A DNA stretch of 64,000 bases from Macropodus opercularis (Eukaryota; Chordata; Actinopteri; Anabantiformes; Osphronemidae), in contig CM061097.1 in NCBI GenBank assembly GCA_030770545.1, positions 20,168,501-20,232,500 on the forward strand, written 5' to 3'. The notes below the pieces were generated by a model. The model was not told where the DNA came from. It searched no databases and saw only the letters and a program-made list of their open reading frames with translations. The translations under genes and the position numbers were made by a program. Each line of letters begins with the position of its first letter. Position 1 is the stretch's first letter. Positions 22,292 to 34,000 of the stretch are shown one piece after another.

Positions 22292-22293
22292 AC

Positions 22294-23197
22294 TGTTACG
22301 ATTTCGCTGGCAGAAGACTTTGGGAGGAGATGGAACAGGCTGAACCAAGTCGAGGGATGAATATTAACGAGTTTATTATGACAGTAGTAACAGATATGGA
22401 GGAAAATATGATGAAGCGTGTGGGAGTCAGCAGCCCAGGAAGGCGGTGGAGAGTGAAGAGGTGATGGCTGACGGCAGGCGAGAAGGGAATGGCTTGAGAA
22501 CCTGGGGAATATGATAGAAAGTGAAGTGGTCCGGGAAGGTCTGCAGAGAGGCGTGGCTTGGTCGGGGTTCGCAGAGTGGGTAAACTCCACCGGGCCGCCG
22601 AGGGTGGGTTCGGGAACTTCCGGGTTCGGATCGCAGCGCGGCAACTGACGAGACGGATCCTTCCTGTGGCTTGGAAAGCGGGTTAGCAGACAGGAAAACA
22701 AAACACCGGGCGACAGAGTAATCCAAGGAAGAAACAAAAAGCGAGCCGAACAAAAACACGGCCGATAGGTCCAGAATAGTCGGAGAAGCTGACGGCGCAC
22801 CGCAGGCGCTCGTAGCCCGCTCCGGCGAACAGAGTCTTAATTCGCACTTACTGGTGCAGGCAGAGACGGCGTGGACCGCCGGAACACGGAGCAGAGAGAG
22901 TCAGGGACAAGCGTAGTTACTTCACAGATCCGTGGGCGTCAAAACAAGAACAAGGTAACTCCAAGAAAACGAAAAAACTCACGGTTGGCGAGACGAGGTC
23001 CTAGGCGGGTCATGTGTCGAGACAGTAACATTTGATGGTCCGACGGCGAAGTGAGCTGAGGGAAGAGCTTAAGAAGGGAGTTAATGAGCCAGATGAGAAT
23101 AATCATGAGCAGGTGAGCGGAGCAGGTGTGGTGAGTGTCTCCGCCGGAGCCTTTCAGAATAAAAGCCTCCGGCGGAGCTGAAGTGTGGATCATGACA
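22294..23197 (-). repeat. 5' LTR of the non-autonomous element (904 bp)
   Basis: Near-identical to the left LTR. By Gypsy convention it would carry promoter and R/U5 sequence. Immediately inside, on the minus strand, the sequence runs GTATGGTCCGACCAAACATGG. A TGG-initiated primer site would be expected here, but I cannot match it to a tRNA from memory. Confidence 0.92.
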
Positions 23198-23220
23198 GAA
23201 ACACAACTAGGAGAGAATTA

Positions 23221-24407
23221 CAAGAACTACTTCTTTTCTAAAGAAGAAGAAGAACATTACCGTTAAATGATTATATTACTATAATTACAATTGTAATAGA
23301 ATACATCAAAGGCTAACAGTGTATTTGCTATTTAAGTAATTGTAATAGGGAAATGTTTGTTTTGGACCAGGGACTTCCTGTTTGTGTTTATTTTTATCAC
23401 ACGTGTCACTTTTGACAATCACTAATCCTGGGCTTCACATTAAATAAGACGTCTCCCACCAGCCAACAAGAAGCTTCTGTTACCTGTGTATAAATGTTGT
23501 GTTACTGTTTGAAACCGCAGGTTGTCTGCAAACTACTTTTAGCAAATACTTTATCACTAGTACATTTCCTTGCTTCCGTTTTCCTTTTCTAGAAAAATGG
23601 TTTCACGTGGAGTAAATTACTGTCAGTACTGTAAATGATAGTATACTAGTCCCAGGTGAATATAGTGAGGAACAAACAATACAGATCTACCAACTGCAGT
23701 ACAACACGAACTATATAACATAGCTCACTGTTGGCGATAAAGTATAAAGTACAGTAGCATCTCAAGGTGACAGCCTGGTGAGGTTTGGTACCATCAGGGT
23801 AAGACGCATGCGACGGCGACACCAGTATGTTGCCTTAAAGTGCTTATGACATTGTGGCTCAGTGGGCTGTTGCTTCTCTGGCACCTTAACTCCCTCCCCC
23901 CTTTTGGGGTGCAGGGAGATTATCCACCAACTATCTGGTTAGCAGATGTCTCTGGGGACTGCTCCCACTCTGCCACACATCCCCACCCCCAACTCTATCC
24001 CGATGTCCCGAGTCCAGCTTCAGGCTTATCTCCAATCTGCTGCCATCACAACAACAAAATTTAATTAGTCACCTAGTGAGAGAGGGAGGGTGTTGACGAG
24101 ACGCAGGTCTTTACACTTCAACGAAATGCAAATGCGGAGAGCAGTGAGTCACAGGAGCCTCTCAGCTTCACATTCCTCAGTGATTGGCTGTCGTGTTCAT
24201 TAAAGCTGCCACACAATGGAGAGAGAAGCAGCAGGATGCCGTTAGTCTCCTGCAAATCAGGGAATCCAGCGTTTCACGTACTCCATTGTTATTAGAAATG
24301 TATGACTTCCCTGTATATTTATATGGGTGTGACGTTGTTCTTAAATCACAGCCTGTCTGCATGGCGTTATTTTTAATCCTCTCTGCTCTAAAGGCCAGTG
24401 TGTGTAG
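23221..24407. other. Intergenic DNA; small cluster of common factor motifs
   Basis: No gene. Near 24124-24190 an ATGCAAAT octamer, a TGAGTCAC AP-1 site and a reverse CCAAT box lie within about 70 bp, possibly a regulatory element. The rest shows nothing. Confidence 0.3.
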
Positions 24408-24872
24408 TTGACATATTTCTCCTACATTAGCTTCTCTGCATTGACTCCCTGTAAAATCTAGGATAGAAGTCAAGATTCTGCTGATACACGTAATGATAAA
24501 GGTTTGTGTTATCTTGAAAACCTCACAGCTACATATGTTCAGAAGACTTGGTCTACCCAGCTCCTCTCCCCTTCCTCATCATTCCTCCTTCGATCTACTT
24601 GCCATCATTATACTACACGTGACTCCAGTGTAGTTTAATAATGTCTCATCTCTCTCTACTCTCATCTCCAGGTATCGTCAGACTCAGAGCCGTGTGTCTC
24701 TAGTGTTCAGCTGCTGGTCCAACCATCCAGCCTGAGTCTGTTGCTGCTTGTTTTCCTTCTTTCCTCTCTTCTCATCCCTTCACCTCAACCGGTCAAGGCA
24801 GATGGTCGTCCACATTTTACCTGGTTCTGAGTTTTTCCTCTCTACTGTTGCTATTAAAATTTATGTTTATTA
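24408..24872 (+). mobile_element. LINE 3' end (plus orientation), decayed
   Basis: It starts near the RT C-terminal segment (TTGACTCCCTGTAAAATCTAGG, the degenerate HWLPVKSRI coding part). It continues with CATCTCCAGGTATCGTCAGACT, CAACCATCCAGCCTGAG, CAACCGGTCAAGGCAGATGG and CTGTTGCTATTAAAA, the family 3' UTR. It lacks the extreme 3' tail. Confidence 0.7.
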
Positions 24873-26082
24873 ATAAAAATGTGAAATTAAAATGTAATGG
24901 TTGATTTTTGAGTTAGAAGGTTTAAGTTAGATTCGTTTTCAATTACGTGTTCTTTAAAAACTACAACTAATGGAGTCTAGCAGTGAATTCACTGTCGTTT
25001 GCCAAAAATGTACGTGAATGTTAAAATCATAATATAAATAATTTTATCGGTGATAAGGATAAAATCTGATGCAATTCTGAACATTCTGTGTAAATCGAAG
25101 ACCGTATACAGTTAACAGGAGAGCAAGTAACACAATACAGATACCGTTATCACTAAAAGAGAGGAGGAGAGAGGAGAGAGGAGAAATTTAACACAAGGCA
25201 GTAGGACAAAGAAAGTTCAGCTAAGTTCTGTTCAGTGGTAACTGGGTTTGCTAGTTTCTTCTTGAAGACACTTAAGCTTCCATCTAGAAGGCTCCTTCAG
25301 TTCTGACTGACTGGAGTAGCAGCTTTATTTATCTGTGGCTCAAAGTCGTCAGCATTCACATGGTCACCCATGTTGTTCCACCTGAACTGGTCAGTGGGTG
25401 ATGTCAGGTGATGGGTCTCTGTGCGGCTCTTTTCCCACGTTGGATTTGTTTTCTCAGGTGAAGTGTTTGGCCTGGTGGTTACAGCGACTGGAATCTGTGG
25501 TGGGAGACCTGATCAAACGGTTGGGTTTTTGGGTGCTGCTTGTCTTCTTCTGTGATCTTGGATACAAAACTAGGAACAACAACACTTCATCCATGCTGAG
25601 GCATTGATAAATTATTATTTCTGAAGAAGAATGAATAAAAGTCTTCCCCAAGTAACAAAAGCTCATTCATTGTCCTCATCCATATTTTTTTTTTTAAATA
25701 TATATATTTTTTAATTCCACTTACATGCGCAACCAGAAACATACATATAATATAGATGGATCAGATATTTTTACAAGTTCATTTATTCAATTAGGTATTT
25801 TCAGAAATGTACCTAAACCACTAACGCCATTGTAATAGGATGAGCTGTATTAATTTTGTCCACTAGATGGACGAGTAGAGTGAATGATGCTTATGAGGCT
25901 TCTTGAATGAACCAGATTAATGTAAAGCCTCAGTGCTAGTGGTTATGATTCCTGGTCTGGCCTGCTCTGCACTCTCCCTCTCACTCTCTTTCAATCTGAT
26001 GTTTGTTTTTCAGCAAGCTGCCATTTTAATTTCTCTGTTAATCTTCATCCTACATTTTAAGTTATTTTATTAAAATGTTTAT
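24873..26082. other. Intergenic DNA, no gene recognised
   Basis: AT-rich, with a T/A homopolymer stretch at about 25687-25715. No supported frame. Confidence 0.4.
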
Positions 26083-26343
26083 TAAAGTTTTATTCAATTT
26101 ATATAGCGCCTGTTCAGTTATCTCAATGCACTTTACAAGTGAGGTTTAAAACCTGACACAAATAAACCCAACAAACAAATCCCACATAGAGCAGCTTTTA
26201 ATTGTAGCCAATCGATAAATTGTACATTTTAATAGCAACAGTGGAAAAACTCTCTAGAGGAAGAAACCTCCAGCAGACCCAGGATCAGTGGGAGAACATC
26301 TGCCTTGACCGGTTGGGGTAAAGGGATAGAGAAGAGAGAAAAG

Positions 26344-26374
<31 letters not shown>

Positions 26375-26830
26375 GACTCAGGCAGGATGGTTGGACCAGC
26401 AGCTGAACACTGAGACACACGACTCTGAGTCTGACGATACCTGGAGATGAGAATAGAGAGAGAGACAAAAAGAGAGAAACACAACTAGGAGAGAACAGAG
26501 ACAAAGTCACATGTGGACATGGAGGCATGTTAGTGGATGGAATAGATAGAAAACCAGAGGAGCTCAGTGAATGAAGGTTTCAGCCTAGTTTTAGAGGAGA
26601 GAGGGCGTCTGCTGCTAGAACCTGAACTGTAGACTGGATTCACACAGAGGAGCTTGGAGCTAAAGGCTCTGCTGCAGCATGTTGAATTACCTGGAGGTAA
26701 TGGGACAAACTATGTAAGTGCCACCATAACTATAACAAATGCATGGATTAATTTCTCAGCATCACTCTGTCAGAGGATGCTCCTAATTTCAGCAGTATTG
26801 CTAAGGTGGAATGTGCCTGTCATTAAAGGC
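26083..26830 (-). mobile_element. LINE 3' end, longer 5'-truncated copy
   Basis: From TTTATTCAATTTATATAGCG through the family 3' UTR and back into the RT C-terminal coding part on the minus strand. It has internal deletions relative to the 31.1-kb copy. Bases 26470-26495 keep GAGAGAAACACAACTAGGAG intact, showing the empty version of the LTR element insertion site. Confidence 0.75.
26342..26373. repeat. (AAC)n microsatellite
   Basis: About ten AAC units inside the LINE 3' UTR. Other family copies have shorter, interrupted AAC runs at the same place. Confidence 0.9.
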
Positions 26831-27900
26831 CAAGTAACATTTTGTCACAAAGTATGGAGCCCAGCATGTAGACAGCAGCAGTTGGACTTTTCTTTTCAAG
26901 ATCATGCAAAACCTTTTCATTGTCCAGTCGGTCTTCCAGGTCAGTTGGGGACCATAGAAGCGGGAGCTTTATTTTGAACCGAGCCTCATACTCTTATCGC
27001 GAACGTTCTCTGACCTGGTGGACATCATGAAGCTGCCCAGTACTGCAGTTGATTACTGATGAATATCTGCCAAATTGGAGTAAGTTTTGCAACAAGCATT
27101 TCACTTCTTTGGAACGCGTGTTTTCTCCCAAGCACCAATTAAATTTTCTTTATATTTGAGGCCAAAATACACGCTATACTGGTGTGTATATAAGCAGTGG
27201 TGACTACTTGCCAGCAGATTCAATCCAACGTTATTCATAAAGCACCTTAAAAGCTACAGTTCTGTGCTGTGCATGGCGACAATTAAAAAGGTGCAGGGAT
27301 TTTTTCATCATGTTTTTCTTGTAACACAATCAAGAAACATATTATTAATGACTTTATTAAAAATTAAGTAATCTAATTCAGCCCATTAAAAGACTACGAT
27401 GAACAAGTGGTCTAAATTTTCATTTTCATAATTAATGCATAGGCAAGTCTGATAAGTTTAGTAGAATAAACGTTATGTTTAAGATCAGTTTACATAGATC
27501 CACACGAGAAATAAATGGATAAACAGTTACAGAACAACAGCAGCTACAAGCAACATAACTCTCACAAACAAGACACAAACAATGTCGCACATTAAAAAAA
27601 TATAAAGATTTAAGAAATTCTAAGTTGTACAGTAGGTAACTCTATGAATTTTATAATTAGAATAAACACAAGGCAGGCATGTTTTCCTCATGTCCAGAGG
27701 AATCCTGGACTCCTGGATTCCACCCCATGTTTTCCGCCCCTCACTCTGCTGGGGTGATTACTCTGCTTTACTCTAGCCCAGCTTGGTCCCACAGAGACTC
27801 ACCACACTCACACCCACAGTCCTACTGGTCTGACATGGAGGCGCGAGGACTCACCATCAGTAGCTAAGTTGGATCAGGCTGGATACATCACTGCAGCGCG
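26831..27900. other. Intergenic DNA and crb2 upstream region
   Basis: Bases up to about 27650 are AT-rich with no frame. From 27670 to 27900 GC content rises ahead of the first crb2 coding exon. No TATA box at a useful distance is obvious, so the promoter is probably CpG- or initiator-type. Confidence 0.35.
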
Positions 27901-27904
27901 TTGG

Positions 27905-28003
27905 ATGGAGAAGCGGCAGCATTGCTCTACCTGGAAATATTCGCAGACTACTTCGCCATGGGGTTTGGAAGAGTTTGGTCCAAGTATCAGAAGACTGTGC
28001 TGA
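27905..28003 (+). promoter_or_regulatory. Upstream ORF overlapping the crb2 start codon
   Basis: An ATG at 27905, in another frame, opens 32 codons and stops at 28003, past the crb2 ATG at 27958. If the 5' UTR includes 27905, this uORF would lower main-frame initiation. The transcript start is unknown. Confidence 0.35.
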
Positions 28004-28027
28004 TCACTGTGATGATGTTCAAACTGG
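27958..28027 (+). CDS. crb2: crb2 exon 1: signal peptide
   Basis: The ATG at 27958 lies in a strong Kozak context (GCCATGG). It encodes MGFGRVWSKYQKTVLITVMM and FKL, and splices in phase 1 to GLLCTVAA of exon 2. The join makes a hydrophobic core followed by a small-residue cleavage site (TVAA/DMC). The assignment rests on phase and signal-peptide character; the intron is 4.2 kb. Confidence 0.85.
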
Positions 28028-31000
28028 GTAAGTCATCAACGTCAGCTGAGCAGCTTACTAACACAGACAAGATGCAAAAAGCTTACCTCATTGTAATGAG
28101 CAACTTTTAAAGTGCACACATCTCCTCCACAGCTCTCTACACAACCCTGCATGTGTTTGGAACTACACACACAGATATGGAAGTTGTTGAGTGAGCAGGT
28201 TATAAATGCGTTTGCAGCTCCGGTGCTGGAATGTGTTTGAACTGAGGAGGTGAAGGGAGCAGGGGGATCGACCCCCAGCACCTTTTGAAACCCCGTTGAC
28301 CCATTTTTCCTGCGACCTTCATTTTTGTGAAGTGTCTGAAGCTCATTTAAATAGTGGTGGATGAGCAGCAGGGATTGGCTGCCGGCTGCATTGTTAACAA
28401 TCACCATGGTAACGAGCTGAGCGTGTGGCTCCACTGTTGCGCAGCTTTTTTGTCTCCGATTTGAATGGGGGGGGGGGGGGGGGGGGGAGCGACGCGAATT
28501 AAGAAGCCTGGTAAGAGACCTGGCAGAGTTCTCAGGGATTAAAACGGCCAAAAACACAAACAGACAGGAAGCAGATGTGAAAGGCTGAGATGGGGATGAC
28601 AGGGAGCAGAGTTTGTGTTTAAAAATGTTTTATGAAACTTCATTATACTTTTTTCGTTTTTCAGAAAAGCATTAAAATGTCCTGTCTTTTGAGTCTAATT
28701 ATTTAAATTTGCTTTTGGATTAAAGTAATCTTATTAAAAACAAACACACACCATCGTAGCTCAGACAGAAGGTGTGTGTCTCACACTCACTGTCTAAATG
28801 TGACACATTCAGGAAACATGTAGACACTTTTAAATTGAAGGCAAAGCTGCCATCTGCCGAACCACTGGAGCAAAAAATTAGATGTAGGCAGCGCCGCCAT
28901 TTTTCTGTGGTGAATCAGTGAGATTGTTCTGAACTCGAGGGGCTTCCCCTTCTCTGTGATTCATTCTGGGGGTTAACACTTTCTCTTGCCCAAACGCTGC
29001 TTCTTGCATCTGTGAAGAGCAAAGCAGAATTCACCCGGAAGTTATAATATCTGCTGTGAAATGTATGTTCTCACAGCCTGGAGCTTATCTGAGGCTGAAG
29101 CCGTCTTAAAAACATTTATCTAAACAATATGAGAATAGGAAGAGTTTTTTACTTTAGCTTCAGTTGACATTTACCTAAAGTTGTTGATATATTTATATTT
29201 ATATATAAGCTCTTATTTTATACTTCAGTGTCAACTGATGTAATAACAAACCGAAAGCCAAAATCCCAGTCCTTCCGTTCTTTCTGTTCTTTTTCCTGGT
29301 GTTTCATCATAACTTCCACAGCGTTGTTTTAATAAAGTGTAAAAGAGATCACAATTTAAAAACACCCAGAAACTTTAGAAGCAAATTCAAACTGTGTACT
29401 GTTAATAACCGCGCGTCCTGTGTTAAGCTCTGGGGAGCAGTGTGACAACGGTATGTGCTGTTAACAGTATGTAGGCTTTCGCTTTCTTCAGAAGTGATCA
29501 GTGTTTGGAAAAATGATGGATTGAAGTTGCCAGTATCCTGAATAAAGGCTAATGTAGATGACGCCCATTATGTTTAAACATTCATTGGATTTGACTAGAA
29601 AACTTGTTTTCACTTCTGCTTTTTAACACACATTCCTGTAAATGAACATCAGACTTCTACAGTTTACAGTTTAACTGTGATAAAGACGTCCCTCAACCAC
29701 CCTGAAGACTCAGGCTCATATCTCTGGCAAGCGTTAGTGGTCCCTCCCTCCTACATTAGCAGCCAGAGCTCTGCTCAGTGTTATTGTTGCCTGAGATACT
29801 CGTACCAGTCAGTGCCAGGGATCAACCCTGTTTGGCCATAACTGTGATCTATGATAAGGGGGCGAGCGGCTTGGGGTTAGTGTGATGCGTGTAGGAGGAG
29901 CCGTTATCAGCCCTCAGGAATGTGTGAGGGGTTAATGACGTTTAGATGGAGGGGTGAAGAGTGAAGGGACCCTCTTTGGTTCTGCCAGTCCAACCACGCA
30001 CAGACAAAGCAAATGACCCACCTGGATGATGACGAAACAGAAAATATAACGTAATAATAATAATTATTATATTTTTAATTTGTTGCTGCTTTTTCATTTT
30101 CACTGGTGATAGGTTGATATGGTCTCTAATGTGTCAGTGAAATAATCACATTTTTAGCATTAAATTAGGACCATGTAATACAGAGTGGTATTAAAATGAA
30201 CAAACCAAATGCTTATATTTGCATTTGAATGTGCTGTTACCTGATCATGTAGACTTTTCAAAGTTCTATACTGACCTTTGTAAAGTTAAAGGTTCCAAAC
30301 CAGAATCCTGGTCATGATGGTGTAGGACTGTGTCGACCAAGCTAGATCAGCAGACTCTGTGAGGAAAATCAACCTACTTACGGCTTCCGCTCTGCTAGAG
30401 CACAGGGAGATGTGTTCCTTCATTAGAGCTTCTGGTCTGGTCCACCCAGAAGCAGTCGATGAGATTCCTTGACAGAGTACATACATCATTTTTACCCCCC
30501 ACTCACAAACCTTCCTGAAGCTGAAGTCAAATGTTTGTGGTCCTCTGAATGTGAAGGTGTCCTGCATAAAGGGAGGAATCTGTTGCTCAGCTCTGGCTTC
30601 TCCTTGGGTGGGGAGTCAAATTCAGTTAGATGCCATTAATGTGAGTGCTGGAGCTATGTTATTGTAATGAAATGTAAGTAGTGTTTCTTAAGCAATCTGC
30701 TATTTTTCAAAAACTTTGAAATTAATTGATCTACTCTGTGAGAGAGAGGGAGGGTCTTGTTCTAGTTTGGTCTCTTCAGGATGGTCTCTTCAGAATTTAG
30801 CATGGTTCAGACCATTTCTAGGAAATTCATCAGCAACATTTCCAGAATCTCCAGGTTCAAATTCTTACACTCCATCAAGACTTTCAGTGTTTCTGGGTAA
30901 ATAACATGGTCAGGTCAGCAGTTAGACTGTTGATGTGTAAATTCAATCACATACCATAAAATCAATGTTGAGCTTTCTTCTGCTCCGTTCTTACCTCTGC

Positions 31001-34000
31001 TACGCACAGGTTTAAATAATTATTAAAGTTATTCAAATTGAAGTAATCAATTTTAAAAAACAAAAGTATTTGTCTCAATATAGTTGTTCTGTGATGAAAA
31101 GAATGAAACCACACCATCAATGTGTAATTCTTACATCACTGATTCAATTCAATTCAGTTTTATTTCTATAGCGCCAATTCACATCAACAGTTATTTCAAG
31201 GTACTTTATACGTAAGGTTTAAGATCTTACACAACTAAACCCAACTAATCCCACATAGAGCAGCGTTTAATTGTAGCCAATCGATAAATTGTACATTTTA
31301 ATAGCAACAGTGGAAAAACTCTATAGAGGAAGAAACCTCCAGCAGACCCAGGATCAGTGGGAGAACATCTGCCTTGACCGGTTGGAGTGAAGGGATAGAG
31401 AAGAGAGAAAAGAACACAACCACAACAACAACAAGCAGCAACAGACACAGGCAGGATGGTTGGACCAGCAACTGAATCTGAGACACACGACTCTGAGTCT
31501 GACGATACCTGGAGATGAGAATAGAGAGAGAGACAAAAAGAGAGAAACACAACTAGGAGAGAACAGAGACAAAGTTAGTCACATGTGGACATGGAGGCAT
31601 GTTAGTGGATGGAATAGATAGAAAACCAGAGGAGCTCAGTGAATGAAGGAGGTTCCAGCATCTAAGAGATGGATCAGAGAAACCAGAACCATCTGGAACC
31701 ACCAGCTTTGTCAGAAAGGAAGGTTTCAGCCTAGTTTTAAAGCAGAGAGGGCGTCTGCTGCTAGAACCTGAACTGGAAGCTGGTTCCACATAGAGGAGCT
31801 TGGAGCTAAAGGCTCTGCCTCCCGTTCTACAGGTAGAAACTCTAGGAACCACCAGTAGACCAACCAGTAGAACGAAGCGTTCTGTTGGGAGCATAAGGAG
31901 CCATGAGGTCTTTGAGATAAGATGGAGCTTTATTATGAAGAGCTTTGTAGGTGAGGAGAAGAATTTTGAATTGTATCCTAGATTTGACAAGGAGCGAATG
32001 GAGAGAAACTAATAAATGTCACATGCACACTTTGTATGTTGCATCTGTGTTTGAGCAGATTGGTGGACACATATCTTTACGTGTTTAACAACCCAATAGT
32101 GGTAAACTGGTCCTGTCTGTCGTTTTAAGCTGAGCAGTCTGTGGTGTTGCTTCCTTAACAGCTGCTTTCTCTGCCTTTCCAGGCCTTCTGTGCACAGTGG
32201 CAGCCGACATGTGTCTTTCTTCTCCCTGCCACAATGGTGCCACATGTCTTGACCATCTGGGTGACTATGTGTGCCTGTGCCCCAAAGGACCCGTGTGGTA
32301 CATGGGTAAAAACTGCGATGAGCTATACGATGCCTGTATCGTGGCACCTTGCACCAACTGTACCAGCAACCTTGGAACTGATGAGTTTACCTGCCAGTGC
32401 CCAGATGGCTTCACGGGCCTCAACTGTACCCAGGATATAGATGAATGTCAGAGTAACCCTTGCAATGGTACCAAGTCCTTCTGTGTCGATCAAACCAATG
32501 GCTATTCTTGCCACTGTGCCACTGGACTAGGAGGGGAGGACTGCCAGAACAACGTGACCACTTGCTCAGAGGACAGATGCCAAAATGGTGGCACCTGTTT
32601 TGACATTCCAGACACTGGGCATCGGTGCCAATGTGCTCCTGGCTACGAGGGAACGGACTGTGAGGAGAACATTGACGAATGCCAGTCTGAGCCCTGTAAG
32701 AATGGAGCCATCTGTAAAGACGGGGTCAACGGCTACCAGTGTTTCTGTGTGCCTGGGTTTCAAGGCTACCACTGTGACCTTGACATCAACGAATGTGCCT
32801 CCCGGCCCTGTCGAAATAACGGCACCTGTCTGGATGAAGTGGATTACTACAAGTGTGACTGTGTTCCAGGCTTCAAAGGTAGTTCATTACTCATCAGATC
32901 TAGAGCTGCAGAGGTGATTCTGGATATACATCAACCATGTACTGCTGGTCATACCAGGTTTTAAATTCAGGCTGTAAAACTACTAAAGCATCACAAGCCA
33001 CACGACTCTTAAAAGGACTGAAGTATCAAAACTAATTAACAGTTAATTAGCAGTCTCCAAAAATCACATTTTTTGTGTCAGTAGTATGTGACTGATCTTT
33101 GACACGTGGTCTGTTGGGTCTGGGCCTATAACCACTCAACAGCCCTCAAAACACAGTTCACTGGTGACGTCCTGACTTTCTCTGTGCGGTGAGCAGCAGT
33201 TACCACATGTTGATCAAAACAATGGCACACAAATTAAAACATTGTAATTAAATCAAATTATTAAAGTTGGTCTTATTACATGTATATTTCAGGAACTATG
33301 TGTGAAAAGAGCCAGAGAGTGAATCCACTGCTTAACACCAAACACTGACATTAACATGAAAAGTTAGGTTCTTAGTAAACTCTTCTATATGGAAAGAAAT
33401 TGCTTTACTCTGTTTAAGTAAGATTAGTCTGCAGCTGAGCTCTTGATGGCTGTAGTGGTCCTGTTACGTTTCTTTTTGGATGTGTGTTTCAATTCTTATG
33501 TGTGTTGCTAATCTCAGCACACATACTATTCTCATGTCTTTACTTAGTGCCATCCCTGCTCTGTCCCCATCAGGGATGAACTGCGAGGTGGAGATTGATG
33601 AGTGTGAGGCGCATCCCTGCCAGAACGGCGCCACCTGTCGAGATTACATCGCTGCTTACGTGTGTGAGTGCGTGGCCGGCTTCCAGGGTCAAGACTGTGA
33701 GGTCAACATCGACGAATGTGCCAGCAAGCCCTGTCAGAATGAGGGCACGTGCATAGACGGGGTTAACAGGTAGGGTCACACATGTTTATACTGGCACCGC
33801 ACTGTAGGTTTTCTGAAAGACAAAAGGACTCAATAGTTTATATACACAGTACTGTAAGTAAGTTTTAGGCAGGTGTGAAAAATGCTGTAAACAAAGAAAT
33901 CTGCAACAAATATAAATAATGATCGTTTATTTTTGAGCGAACAAAAGAAAAATGTAAATCCAATCAGTCTTTGGTTACTACGTCAGTACTGGAAGTGATG

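Larger units (their letters stand above)
18652..23197 (-). mobile_element. Complete non-autonomous LTR retrotransposon (4.5 kb), very young
   Basis: Two near-identical direct repeats (18652-19553 and 22294-23197) with TG...CA ends flank a 2740-bp internal region. A 5-bp target duplication GAAAC lies at 18647-18651 and 23198-23202. A purine tract (GAGGAGGGGG on the minus strand, 19566-19557) abuts the left LTR, so the element reads on the minus strand and the right LTR is its 5' LTR. No protease, reverse transcriptase, RNase H or integrase sequence is present, so it must depend on a partner in trans. By eye the LTRs differ by about two substitutions and one 2-bp indel in 900 bp, implying a recent insertion. 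Confidence 0.9.
28028..32182 (+). other. crb2 intron 1
   Basis: A 4.2-kb intron holding a 21-base G run (28467-28487) and a LINE copy (31140-32012). The stretch from 28.6 to 31.1 kb has no recognised element. First introns of developmental genes often carry enhancers, but none can be named here. Confidence 0.7.

Noticed and set aside
28042..28557. 171-codon minus frame in crb2 intron 1
   Set aside because: It runs through the poly(G) tract as a proline run and overlaps the exon 1 splice site; no domain or splice context.
32183..32878. Start of crb2 at a methionine inside exon 2
   Set aside because: It would give no signal peptide. Joining to 27958-28027 yields an in-frame hydrophobic leader with a plausible cleavage site.
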